A DNA stretch of 5,918 nt, from the NCBI GenBank assembly GCA_016763665.1, contig JAESTI010000429.1:1-5918 (forward strand), read 5' to 3'. Below the pieces are notes generated by a model that was not told where the DNA came from, ran no database searches, and saw nothing but the letters and a program-made list of their open reading frames with translations. Below, piece by piece: positions 1 to 5,918 of the stretch. This DNA is from Bacteroidia bacterium (GTDB taxonomy: Bacteria > Bacteroidota > Bacteroidia > Flavobacteriales > NORP286). The position numbers and the translations under genes were made by a program. Every line of letters starts with the position of its first letter. Positions within the stretch are counted from its first letter, which is position 1.

Positions 1-1972
1 ATGGCATTTCGCCATAACCTGCCATGATCACTTGTTTGGCCAATGGAGTGGGATCTATTGCGTAGGCTGCTTCAGCTAGTCTGAAAGCTAGCGTTGGGTC
101 CTTTTCTAATTCCATGTAGGCTCTTGTGGCTATCATGTTGGCTTTGGCGGTTCTTAGTATCTCAGTTTTGAGTGTTTCGGAATTATAGTAGGCTATACTT
201 ACTACGATTAGTAGTAATGTGATTGTTATGGTAGCTATCTGTGCAAGTATCTTTTTTCTGTTGACATTTTGTTTGCTCTTTTTGAGATAGTCTTTTATTT
301 CCTGAAAGTGCTGTTCTGCTTTTTCTTCTTTGTTCTCTTGTTCCTGTGCTTCTTTTTCACTGTCCCACATGTAGCGCTTTAACCAGATCTTCGGGTCTGC
401 TTTTTGGGGTTTGAACCATTCTTCATTGTAATAACTCAAAGAGCCTACACTCATCAAATAGCTCTTCTGGTTATTGTTGTTCTTCCACTTGTCTAATTGG
501 CTTCTAAATTCTCTGTACATCTGTACACTGGCATGTTCCTCCCAGCTCCAGTCTGATAGTCTTTGCCAGTTTCTTATTAAGGCTTCATGGGTAATGTCTA
601 ATACTGTGTCTTTGGTGATTGTATCTTGTTCAGATTTAAATGGCCTTATTAGCGTGTTACCCTGTTCTCTGAACTGGTCTATTGTCTCTGCTACTTGTTC
701 TGTTGAGTAATTCTCTGCTAACATCTCTGTTATTTCTTGCAGGGTCATTAGGTTTCTGATAGCTCTGTTGTCATCTATCTTGGTGAGGCATTTGAAAGTG
801 GTTTCTATGATACCACCTCCCCTAGCCCCTCCTCCTAAAGGAGGGGAACTGATCTTATTGTTATTTTGATGGCTTTCGAATAGTTCATCTGCATGTATAT
901 TCAAGACATTGTGTAGGCTGGGGTTGGTGTAATAGCTTTGTTTTTGTTTAGATTGTTGGTTGAACCATTCTGTAAAGATGGATTGGTCTTCTTTGGGGAG
1001 ATCTTCTTTCTTCATCCCTCCTACCATTGCATAATGGATCAGGTCCATCTCTTCTTTTCCTTTATCTGCTGCATGCCATATTCTTAACAGGCAGTGTTGT
1101 AATACGGGCAGTACGTCTCTTCCTCCTCTTATATCATTTAGCAGTCTTTGGATGAGGCGTTCTGTAATAGAGTTACCACTTAGCATTGCTGGTTCTTCTA
1201 TTACTTGTATTATATCTCTTCTTCTTAGTCTGGTGAGGTAGAACTGGCTTTCTACTATTTGTTCAGGAAAACCATTTAATGCAGAGCATTGGCCCAGGTA
1301 GTCTGAACGCATTGTACAGACAATGTAAATAGGAAGATTTTCCTCTCTTGCTATTCTTACTGTTTCAAGCAAGAGGTTGATCATGATCTGGGTAGAATCG
1401 GTTGCTGTTGAGGTTTCTCTATTGAAGTTCTCTACATTGGTGAAAAACTCTTCAAATTGATCTACTATGATAAGTAGATTAGTTGCTCTTTTTCTTTTAG
1501 CTTTTTTTTCTTCTTCTGGAAGAGATTGGTAATCTTCTGATTCTGTGTTGAGATAGAGTTCAGAGTTCTTGTATTCATCTACTAGGGCTGAATAACCTAG
1601 CTTGAGATTCTTACTTAGGGTCTCTTCTTCTATTTGAAAGTGCGGAAATAGTACTTTTGCCAAGTTATCCAATGGTGAGCGCTCAGGACGAAAGCTGGTG
1701 ATTGTCCACTGATTGAAGGTGCTTTTGAAAAACCCTGCTCTGCAGTTGGGAATAAGACCTGCAAAGACAAGGGAGGATTTTCCGTCTCCAGAAGCTCCGG
1801 TGACCAATAGGAATTTGTGCTCCTGAATTTTTTCTATTACTTCTTCTACCTGGCCCTCCCTACCCTTGAAGTACAGCGACTCCTGCTCGTTAAAACTCCG
1901 TAAGCCCGGATAGGGACATGCCACGGATTGCTCAGGTACTACTGTTTCAACAGATTTAACTTCCGGTTCCAA
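1..1972 (-). CDS. Membrane-anchored STAND NTPase (nSTAND1-like), C-terminus cut by window edge
   Basis: A single open minus-strand frame of 657 visible residues continues past the left edge. Numbered from the TTG at 1972, it shows a PYPGLRSF entry motif (20-27), typical of the start of nSTAND1 domains, then FKGRE. Walker A is GASGDGKSS (59-67), Walker B is LLIIVDQFEEFF (166-177), and a TMRSDYLG sensor-like motif with Arg222 follows at 220-227. Further on are HADELF (360-365) and DITHEALIRNW (459-469), both recurring landmarks in this family. After a charged Glu/Lys/Gln-rich linker (about 538-574) comes one hydrophobic helix (about 575-596), then a KDPTLAFRLAEAAYAIDP segment that in relatives precedes WD40 or similar repeats. 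STAND proteins are ATP-driven switches that assemble when a sensor region binds a trigger; many act in signalling or phage defence. The specific role here is unknown. An in-frame TAA at 1987-1985 bounds the frame. No ATG occurs before residue 197, so TTG 1972 or GTG 1924 must start it. The NTPase call is firm; the sensor type is inferred. Confidence 0.88.
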   Translation of the reverse strand, partial: MEPEVKSVETVVPEQSVACPYPGLRSFNEQESLYFKGREGQVEEVIEKIQEHKFLLVTGASGDGKSSLVFAGLIPNCRAGFFKSTFNQWTITSFRPERSPLDNLAKVLFPHFQIEEETLSKNLKLGYSALVDEYKNSELYLNTESEDYQSLPEEEKKAKRKRATNLLIIVDQFEEFFTNVENFNRETSTATDSTQIMINLLLETVRIAREENLPIYIVCTMRSDYLGQCSALNGFPEQIVESQFYLTRLRRRDIIQVIEEPAMLSGNSITERLIQRLLNDIRGGRDVLPVLQHCLLRIWHAADKGKEEMDLIHYAMVGGMKKEDLPKEDQSIFTEWFNQQSKQKQSYYTNPSLHNVLNIHADELFESHQNNNKISSPPLGGGARGGGIIETTFKCLTKIDDNRAIRNLMTLQEITEMLAENYSTEQVAETIDQFREQGNTLIRPFKSEQDTITKDTVLDITHEALIRNWQRLSDWSWEEHASVQMYREFRSQLDKWKNNNNQKSYLMSVGSLSYYNEEWFKPQKADPKIWLKRYMWDSEKEAQEQENKEEKAEQHFQEIKDYLKKSKQNVNRKKILAQIATITITLLLIVVSIAYYNSETLKTEILRTAKANMIATRAYMELEKDPTLAFRLAEAAYAIDPTPLAKQVIMAGYGEMP
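812..850. repeat. Short GC-rich palindromic (REP-like) element inserted in frame in the STAND gene
   Basis: This 39-base block is far richer in C/G than its surroundings. It contains a perfect 8-base inverted repeat, CCCCTCCT (826-833) and AGGAGGGG (839-846), with a 5-base loop, flanked by a related CCTCCCCTAG motif. Read on the minus strand it encodes exactly 13 residues, SSPPLGGGARGGG (residues 375-387 of the STAND protein), between HADELF and the next conserved helix, so it does not break the frame. From memory, very similar TCCCCTCCTTTnGGAGGGG elements are dispersed in many copies in Bacteroidota genomes, mostly between genes. That it is one of these is inference; the palindrome and the low-complexity insertion are seen directly. 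Confidence 0.7.
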
Positions 1973-2027
1973 GATTAGGATTGCTTACGAATAACGAATA
2001 TGTACGATTGTGCTAATACACTAAACA

Positions 2028-2056
2028 CAATTCTATCAATCGCTACTCAAAAACAA
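2028..2056 (-). promoter_or_regulatory. Candidate promoter for the STAND gene
   Basis: Read on the minus strand, TTG (2056-2054) is followed after 18 bases by TAGAATTG (2035-2028). That matches 7 of 8 positions of the Bacteroidota -7 consensus TAnnTTTG, at an acceptable spacing from a -33 TTG. Transcription would begin near 2020, leaving a leader of roughly 50 bases before the TTG start. It is the best candidate I found by eye in the 134-base gap, but a one-mismatch match in AT-rich DNA is weak evidence. Confidence 0.3.
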
Positions 2057-2079
2057 TATAGGGAATTTCAAGGGAAATT

Positions 2080-2110
2080 GTAAATCTGGAAGGGTTAACC
2101 CAAGATTTAC
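2080..2110 (-). terminator. Long inverted repeat at the end of the mutase-smr unit, possible terminator
   Basis: GTAAATCT (2080-2087) and AGATTTAC (2103-2110) are perfect inverted repeats enclosing the 10-base palindrome GGGTTAACCC (2092-2101). On the minus-strand transcript this folds as an 8-bp outer stem, a small asymmetric bulge, and a GGG/CCC inner stem with a UUAA loop. It overlaps the last codon and stop of the smr gene, which is where a terminator would lie. The tail after it (AATTTCCC) lacks a real U-run, so it may instead stabilise the mRNA 3' end or act as a protein-binding site. Confidence 0.45.
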
Positions 2111-2421
2111 TTAAGGATTACTTCCGTTGCTCCTAATCCAAATTCTACAACTGAAGCATCCTGATATGATTCAACATGTGGATTTTCTTTAAGGATCTTG
2201 CCTACTTCCTTTTTTAAGATACCATTCCCTACTCCATGAACAAATACAATCCTGTCTAATTGATAAACAATAGCATTATCCAAACACATTTGGCAATGAT
2301 CTTTTTGATAAGTTAAAATTGAGGTAGAGTCCATACTATCATGATCATCTACCAAATTTTCTATATGAAGATCAATAACACTTTCAGGACGAGGAACACC
2401 CAAATTTTCTGAGGGTAACAT
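2107..2421 (-). CDS. Small stand-alone Smr-domain protein
   Basis: This 104-residue protein is almost entirely an Smr (MutS2 C-terminal type) domain. It shows the VIDLHIENL motif (15-23, equivalent to the LDLHG motif), HGVGNGILKKEV (62-73, the HGxGxGxLR motif with Lys in place of Arg) and a closing FGLGATEVIL strand (94-103). Smr domains bind nucleic acid and some nick DNA or cleave RNA; the activity of this one cannot be read from sequence. The spacing and the VDDHDSM segment resemble the C-terminal Smr domain of Bacteroidota DUF2027 proteins, which usually have a long N-terminal part that is absent here. An in-frame stop at 2454-2452 rules out an N-terminal extension. The start lies 11 bases after the mutase stop, so the two genes are probably one transcript. 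The family call is confident; a housekeeping nucleic-acid role is inference. Confidence 0.85.
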   Translation of the reverse strand: MLPSENLGVPRPESVIDLHIENLVDDHDSMDSTSILTYQKDHCQMCLDNAIVYQLDRIVFVHGVGNGILKKEVGKILKENPHVESYQDASVVEFGLGATEVILK

Positions 2422-2432
2422 TAAATATGTGC

Positions 2433-3857
2433 TTAAGCTACTACACTTTGATTATTAAGAATAGTGGATTCGGTAGCTTTGAGGATTTCGAATGCTCTTT
2501 CTGTAGTTGTAGATTCTGCATAAGTACGAAGCACCGGTTCAGTACCTGAAGGGCGAATCATTACCCATTCATCATTTGCAAAATGAAATTTAAACCCATC
2601 CATATCCTCTACTCTCTGAATTTCATAGTCTCCAAATGACTTATAAACGCCACTGTTACAATTATCTATAATCGCCAATTTTAATTCTTCATTAATATGA
2701 AGGTCGCTACGCTCTACCTTAAACTCACCAACCACATCATAAACTTCCTGAATTAATTCGCGCAACGTCTTTCCTGTAACCGCCATAAATTCCCAAATTA
2801 CCAATCCTATCCAAATACCATCTCTCTCAGGAATATGACTACTAATCGCTATACCACCTGATTCTTCACCACCCATCAACACATTTTCTTCAGGCTTGCT
2901 CATGTATTCACAAATATATTTAAACCCAATCTTGGTTATAATATGCTCCAAGCCATATGCTTGACACATTTTAGCAATTTTCTGGGTACAAGAAAAAGTA
3001 GTGATCACTTTACCAGACTGCTCTTTATACTTGTATAAATAATGAATCAACAATAAAATAATGTGGTGTGAATCAATAAAATTACCTTGATCATCATACA
3101 TTCCAATTCTGTCTGCATCACCATCAGTTGCTAAACCGCTTGCTAGATTTTCCGTTCCCTTTATCAAATCAGAAAATTCCCCAAGATTTCTATGGATAGG
3201 TTCTGGTGCTTGCCCCTTAAATGTAGGCAAGTGTTCACATCTTACCATTTTTAAATCTGGCAACAAATTTTTGATGACATTCTGACCGGCACCATACATT
3301 GCATCATAAGCAAAACTAGATGAAGAACCCCTTATCTTATCCATAGCAAAATTGTCTTCTATATGTTGACAATACTTTTTTTCTAGTTCTACGTACTCAA
3401 AAAGCCCTTGAGACTTCATTTCATCCAATGACAATGAATTTTCAACAAGTTCATTTGGAATTCTACTTTCTACATCATCAATCATTCCCATAAGAGCGGG
3501 GCCACCAAAATGTGCTTTAATTTTATAACCATTATAATCAGGTGGATTATGACTTGCAGTAATTACCACACCCGCAGATGCACTGTGATTTACAATTCCT
3601 AAGGAAACCATAGGTGTGGAAACAAAGCCTTCGGCATAAAAAACTTTAATGCCATTTGCACCCATAACACCAGCCGTTGCACCAGCAAATAATTTCCCTC
3701 CAAACCTACAATCATATCCTAACACAATTGAAGGGTTTTCATAATTATCATTTAACCAATCTGCAGTTGCCTTTGCGACTCTTTTAACATTATCAACTGT
3801 AAATGATTGAGCGATAATCGCTCTCCATCCATCAGTTCCAAATTTAATAGTATCCAT
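2433..3857 (-). CDS. Alpha-D-phosphohexomutase (phosphoglucomutase/phosphomannomutase family)
   Basis: The 474-residue protein is full length for the family and has all four active-site elements in order. These are the phosphoserine loop TASHNP (100-105, catalytic Ser102), the metal-binding loop DGDADR (245-250), the sugar-binding loop GGEESGG (329-335) and the phosphate-binding loop RPSGTEP (435-441). The N-terminus FGTDGWRA (6-13) is the standard opening, which supports the ATG at 3857. The enzyme moves phosphate between the 1 and 6 positions of a hexose through a bisphosphorylated intermediate with Mg2+, in the cytoplasm, feeding sugar nucleotides for envelope polysaccharide or glycogen. 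Glucose, mannose or glucosamine specificity cannot be settled here. The opening looks more like PgcA-type phosphoglucomutases than the Bacteroidota GlmM I recall, so no symbol is given. It lies 58 bases after the secreted-protein gene and 11 bases before smr. Confidence 0.93.
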   Translation of the reverse strand: MDTIKFGTDGWRAIIAQSFTVDNVKRVAKATADWLNDNYENPSIVLGYDCRFGGKLFAGATAGVMGANGIKVFYAEGFVSTPMVSLGIVNHSASAGVVITASHNPPDYNGYKIKAHFGGPALMGMIDDVESRIPNELVENSLSLDEMKSQGLFEYVELEKKYCQHIEDNFAMDKIRGSSSSFAYDAMYGAGQNVIKNLLPDLKMVRCEHLPTFKGQAPEPIHRNLGEFSDLIKGTENLASGLATDGDADRIGMYDDQGNFIDSHHIILLLIHYLYKYKEQSGKVITTFSCTQKIAKMCQAYGLEHIITKIGFKYICEYMSKPEENVLMGGEESGGIAISSHIPERDGIWIGLVIWEFMAVTGKTLRELIQEVYDVVGEFKVERSDLHINEELKLAIIDNCNSGVYKSFGDYEIQRVEDMDGFKFHFANDEWVMIRPSGTEPVLRTYAESTTTERAFEILKATESTILNNQSVVA

Positions 3858-3902
3858 TCAGCTTAGATTTGAATAATTTTGAATTAACTAGATTGCTAAA
3901 TT

Positions 3903-3926
3903 ACGAAAAGTCCTATTAATAATAGG
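3903..3926 (-). terminator. Weak hairpin at the end of the secreted-protein gene
   Basis: On the minus strand, CCTATT-ATT-AATAGG (3926-3912) forms a 6-bp stem with a 3-base loop and is followed by ACTTTTCG, a run of four T. It overlaps the stop codon of the upstream gene. The stem is short and AT-rich, so it would at most terminate partially before the mutase gene. Confidence 0.22.
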
Positions 3927-5070
3927 CTACATACTCTGTTAACCTGTCCCAATGATAGTCTTTCAGGGCTTGAAAGTACTTGGCCGACTCTCTTCTTTTT
4001 ATATCAGACCTGTTGATCTTATCAATATTAAAGGTGAATTTTTTTCGATTCACAAATTCTCCTATTACTTGATTGTTGATTACAATTCCCCAATTTTGCA
4101 TTGTCTGCAAGGATACTCCGTTTAATGCGACCTTATCATTGATCCATAAAATAAATACATCTGTGTTACATTCAATATTTCCAAATTCATCCTTTTTCCA
4201 ATATTCTTCAACTTGCACTTTGGTGACCTTAAAATCAATATTCTTCTCAATGTGACTTATAACATTGCTTCCACCCGAGTTATAAAACACTTCCAGGTTA
4301 TTGAGTAAATACATTCTAATCGAATCAAGAAATGCCCGAGAATTATCAGAACGCACATCAATACTATCCACAGTCAGTTTAGCAGGTTTAATAGTATAGG
4401 TAATCAATTTTTCCTGTATCACTTCTTTAGGATCTAATTCACTATAAGTATATTTCTTACCATAAAATGCTTCACTCTTTATTCTATTAGACTGTATCAC
4501 ATCCGTTACTTTTAGATTCCCAAACTGGACCATGTTATAATCAAATTTTCTGTTTCTGAGAATATCAAAGAAAGAAGCATTTACAAAACCATTGGCATTA
4601 ACCGGAATGAGGTTGTTGTTTAATGCAGCTCTCAACTCTTCAAATTCAACAAAGCCGTATGATATTTTTTCTCCATTTCTGTTCCTGTTGATAAAATAGA
4701 ACCCTAAAGGCTGAATTTTTATAGATTTTGCAGAAGTACTCCATAGCTCCAATAGAAACAAATCATCACAATGAGTAAAATAAGTTTGAGAACTCTTTTC
4801 AATTTGGCCTAAGGTTTCAGAGCTTAGTTGTATCTCCTTATTTGGAGAATCCCAGAGCTTGACATTACCTCCCATGATTTGAGCATAAACTAATGGAGGC
4901 AAATGCTCTACAAGGTTTGTACCGAGAGTATCATGTTGCAAGCTCTTCTTAAGATGTAACAGACATTTCACATTCTTATAAGAGTGCGCGTTGAATGATA
5001 CTACTAGCAATATTAATCCAATGAAGTACCTCATATACAATGCAAATTTATTGAATTCTTTAATTCTCAA
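3916..5070 (-). CDS. Secreted protein of unknown function with a GldN-like core
   Basis: The frame encodes 384 residues from ATG 5070, but the second Met (residue 13, ATG 5034) begins a textbook signal peptide: Met-Arg, a hydrophobic stretch (15-26) and a small-residue AHS end near residue 30. I prefer the 5034 start, giving 372 residues. There is no lipobox Cys, so the protein is probably periplasmic or otherwise exported. Residues 59-184 recall GldN/PorN, the periplasmic type IX secretion and gliding component. A helix like LVYAQIMGGNVKLWD is followed by an LGFYF strand, a FEELRAALN helix and SFFDILRNRKFDY, leading into an FGN turn, in the same order as in GldN. Residues 190-384 match nothing I know. 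They include a Ser-Ile-Asp-Val strand region and a basic, aromatic-rich C-terminus ending in AYY. A paralogue or distant relative of GldN is a hypothesis; the export signal is well supported. Confidence 0.8.
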   Translation of the reverse strand: MRIKEFNKFALYMRYFIGLILLVVSFNAHSYKNVKCLLHLKKSLQHDTLGTNLVEHLPPLVYAQIMGGNVKLWDSPNKEIQLSSETLGQIEKSSQTYFTHCDDLFLLELWSTSAKSIKIQPLGFYFINRNRNGEKISYGFVEFEELRAALNNNLIPVNANGFVNASFFDILRNRKFDYNMVQFGNLKVTDVIQSNRIKSEAFYGKKYTYSELDPKEVIQEKLITYTIKPAKLTVDSIDVRSDNSRAFLDSIRMYLLNNLEVFYNSGGSNVISHIEKNIDFKVTKVQVEEYWKKDEFGNIECNTDVFILWINDKVALNGVSLQTMQNWGIVINNQVIGEFVNRKKFTFNIDKINRSDIKRRESAKYFQALKDYHWDRLTEYVAYY

Positions 5071-5112
5071 AATATCCAGTTATTCACAACAGAATGTATA
5101 CTACAATATTTC

Positions 5113-5120
5113 TATCTTTG
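5113..5120 (+). promoter_or_regulatory. Bacteroidota-type -7 promoter element for the small ORF-ftsE operon
   Basis: TATCTTTG matches the Bacteroidota sigma -7 consensus TAnnTTTG at every fixed position. It lies 19 bases before the ATG at 5140, so the leader would be about a dozen bases. No clear -33 TTG is present; the closest is the TTATTC at about 5080-5085, on the far side of the usual spacing. Confidence 0.6.
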
Positions 5121-5139
5121 CATCAACAATTCTAAACAG

Positions 5140-5343
5140 ATGTACATCATAAAAATCAAAGGAAAAGTTAAAATTCCAGATTACATTCAAATTCGCGATG
5201 ATGCGTTTACATTGCTTGCCTATTTTCGAGCAGACCGCCCCGAAAAGGCGCTGACTAAATTAGGTCTTGAGGAGAGAATCACTCAAATTGCAGGGCTTAT
5301 TAGTGAAATGCCTTATGGTAAACTGCAAAAACTTGATTCTTAA
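5140..5343 (+). CDS. Small conserved-type protein preceding ftsE, function unknown
   Basis: A 67-residue soluble protein with no signal peptide or membrane segment. It starts with a short basic beta-like stretch (MYIIKIKGKVKI), followed by DYIQIRDDAFTLLAYFRADRPEKAL (13-37) and a helical, mildly charged C-terminal half ending in KLQKLDS. I recall similar short proteins beginning MYIIKIKGK and containing a LLAYFRADRP motif just upstream of FtsE-like ATPases in Cytophagales genomes, but I know no function or named domain. The exact -7 box 19 bases upstream, the codon usage and the TAATG overlap with the next gene support it being real and translationally coupled to ftsE. A role in division or envelope remodelling alongside FtsEX would be guilt by association only. 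Confidence 0.75.
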   Translation: MYIIKIKGKVKIPDYIQIRDDAFTLLAYFRADRPEKALTKLGLEERITQIAGLISEMPYGKLQKLDS

Positions 5344-5918
5344 TGGAGAATGAATTGATCATATCATTAGAAGACGTAAACATTTATCAGCAAAAGAGTT
5401 TGATCCTAACAAATGTTAGCCTCGAGATCAATAAAGGAGAATTTGTATACCTGATCGGTAAAACTGGAACAGGAAAGAGTAGTTTGTTGAAAACTTTATA
5501 TGGAGATCTCCACATTACTCAGGGAAAAGGTAGTGTTGTTGGATTTGACCTATTGAATCTTAAAAACAGGAAAGTCCCTTATTTGAGACGAAAACTTGGA
5601 ATTATTTTTCAAGATTTTCAGCTTTTAACTGATAGAACCGTGCAGGATAACTTAATTTTCGTGATGAAAGCAACAGGCTGGAAAGATAATATCAAGATAG
5701 AAAGCCGTATTATGGAAGTATTGAGTTTGGTTGGATTAAAAACAAAAGGGTTCAAAATGCCTCACGAGCTTTCCGGTGGTGAACAACAGCGTGTAGTTAT
5801 TGCCAGGGCACTTTTAAATGAACCAGAATTAATTTTAGCAGATGAGCCAACAGGAAATCTTGATCCCGAAGCATCTGCAGGAATTATTAAACTTTTACTT
5901 GATATTAGTAAATCAGGA
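5343..5918 (+). CDS. ftsE: FtsE-like cell-division ABC transporter ATP-binding protein, 3' end cut by window edge
   Basis: The first 192 residues are present, out of roughly 220-230 expected. Walker A is GKTGTGKS (39-46, Lys45), the Q-loop is IIFQDFQLL (87-95, Gln90), the signature is LSGGEQQR (143-150), Walker B is LILADEP (163-169, catalytic Glu168), and the D-loop NLD is at 172-174. The downstream switch His lies beyond the edge. The compact single-domain layout and the [16 protein letters not shown] region fit FtsE, the cytoplasmic ATPase that works with the membrane protein FtsX to activate peptidoglycan hydrolases at division. LolD/MacB-type export ATPases are the close alternative. The ATG overlaps the stop of the small upstream gene by one base, suggesting coupled translation. 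ftsX itself is not visible, so the symbol rests on sequence alone. Confidence 0.85.
   Translation, partial: MENELIISLEDVNIYQQKSLILTNVSLEINKGEFVYLIGKTGTGKSSLLKTLYGDLHITQGKGSVVGFDLLNLKNRKVPYLRRKLGIIFQDFQLLTDRTVQDNLIFVMKATGWKDNIKIESRIMEVLSLVGLKTKGFKMPHELSGGEQQRVVIARALLNEPELILADEPTGNLDPEASAGIIKLLLDISKSG

Noticed and set aside
474..710. Plus-strand open frame of 78 codons
   Set aside because: It lies opposite the STAND coding frame, which has clear domain motifs throughout. The translated product is Ser/Leu/Cys-rich with no recognisable features, as expected of an antisense shadow.
1..2110. Defence island or mobile element around the STAND gene
   Set aside because: No transposase, integrase, tRNA, target duplication or second defence gene is visible, and the right-hand neighbours are housekeeping-like. 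The left side cannot be judged from this window.
3858..3915. Separate promoter for the mutase gene
   Set aside because: The best minus-strand match to TAnnTTTG is TAATTTAG, with one mismatch and no convincing -33 element. With only 58 bases between genes, read-through from upstream is equally likely.
4073..4255. Plus-strand open frame of 60 codons
   Set aside because: It is antisense to the secreted GldN-like gene, has low-complexity composition, and I see no promoter for it.
5095..5105. Imperfect palindrome TGTATACTACA in the divergent intergenic region, considered as an operator
   Set aside because: The arms are only 4 bases long and such repeats are common by chance in AT-rich DNA.

Overview
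The window looks like a stretch of chromosome from a low-GC member of the Bacteroidota, probably a marine Cytophagales relative. Four things suggest this. There is an exact Bacteroidota-type -7 promoter box (TAnnTTTG) and no strong Shine-Dalgarno sites. The Smr domain is of the kind found at the end of Bacteroidota DUF2027 proteins. The FtsE has the [13 protein letters not shown] Walker A and YGDL context I associate with this phylum. A secreted protein carries a core that resembles the type IX secretion/gliding protein GldN. The assignment is from recalled families, not from a search.

Layout. Positions 1-1972 (minus strand) hold most of a large STAND-type NTPase that runs off the left edge. 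It has an nSTAND1-like P-loop domain, a winged-helix-like region, a charged linker, one transmembrane helix and the start of a C-terminal sensor region. It has no usable ATG start. A short palindromic GC-rich element sits in frame inside it (812-850). After a 134-base gap with a candidate promoter and a long inverted repeat come three more minus-strand genes. In transcription order these are a secreted GldN-like protein of unknown function (5070-3916), an alpha-D-phosphohexomutase (3857-2433) and a stand-alone 104-residue Smr protein (2421-2107). The mutase and Smr genes are 11 bases apart and almost certainly co-transcribed. The GldN-like gene, 58 bases upstream of the mutase, may be part of the same unit.

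At 5071-5139 there is a divergent promoter region. From it, on the plus strand, run a 67-residue conserved-looking small protein (5140-5343) and, overlapping it by one base (TAATG), the FtsE ATP-binding subunit, cut by the right edge.

Most of the right two thirds looks like ordinary chromosomal gene content: sugar-phosphate interconversion for envelope precursors, cell-division ABC ATPase, and an envelope protein. The accessory-looking part is the STAND NTPase at the left. Its effector and sensor partners, if any, lie outside the window. I see no RNA gene, CRISPR array, transposase or attachment site.
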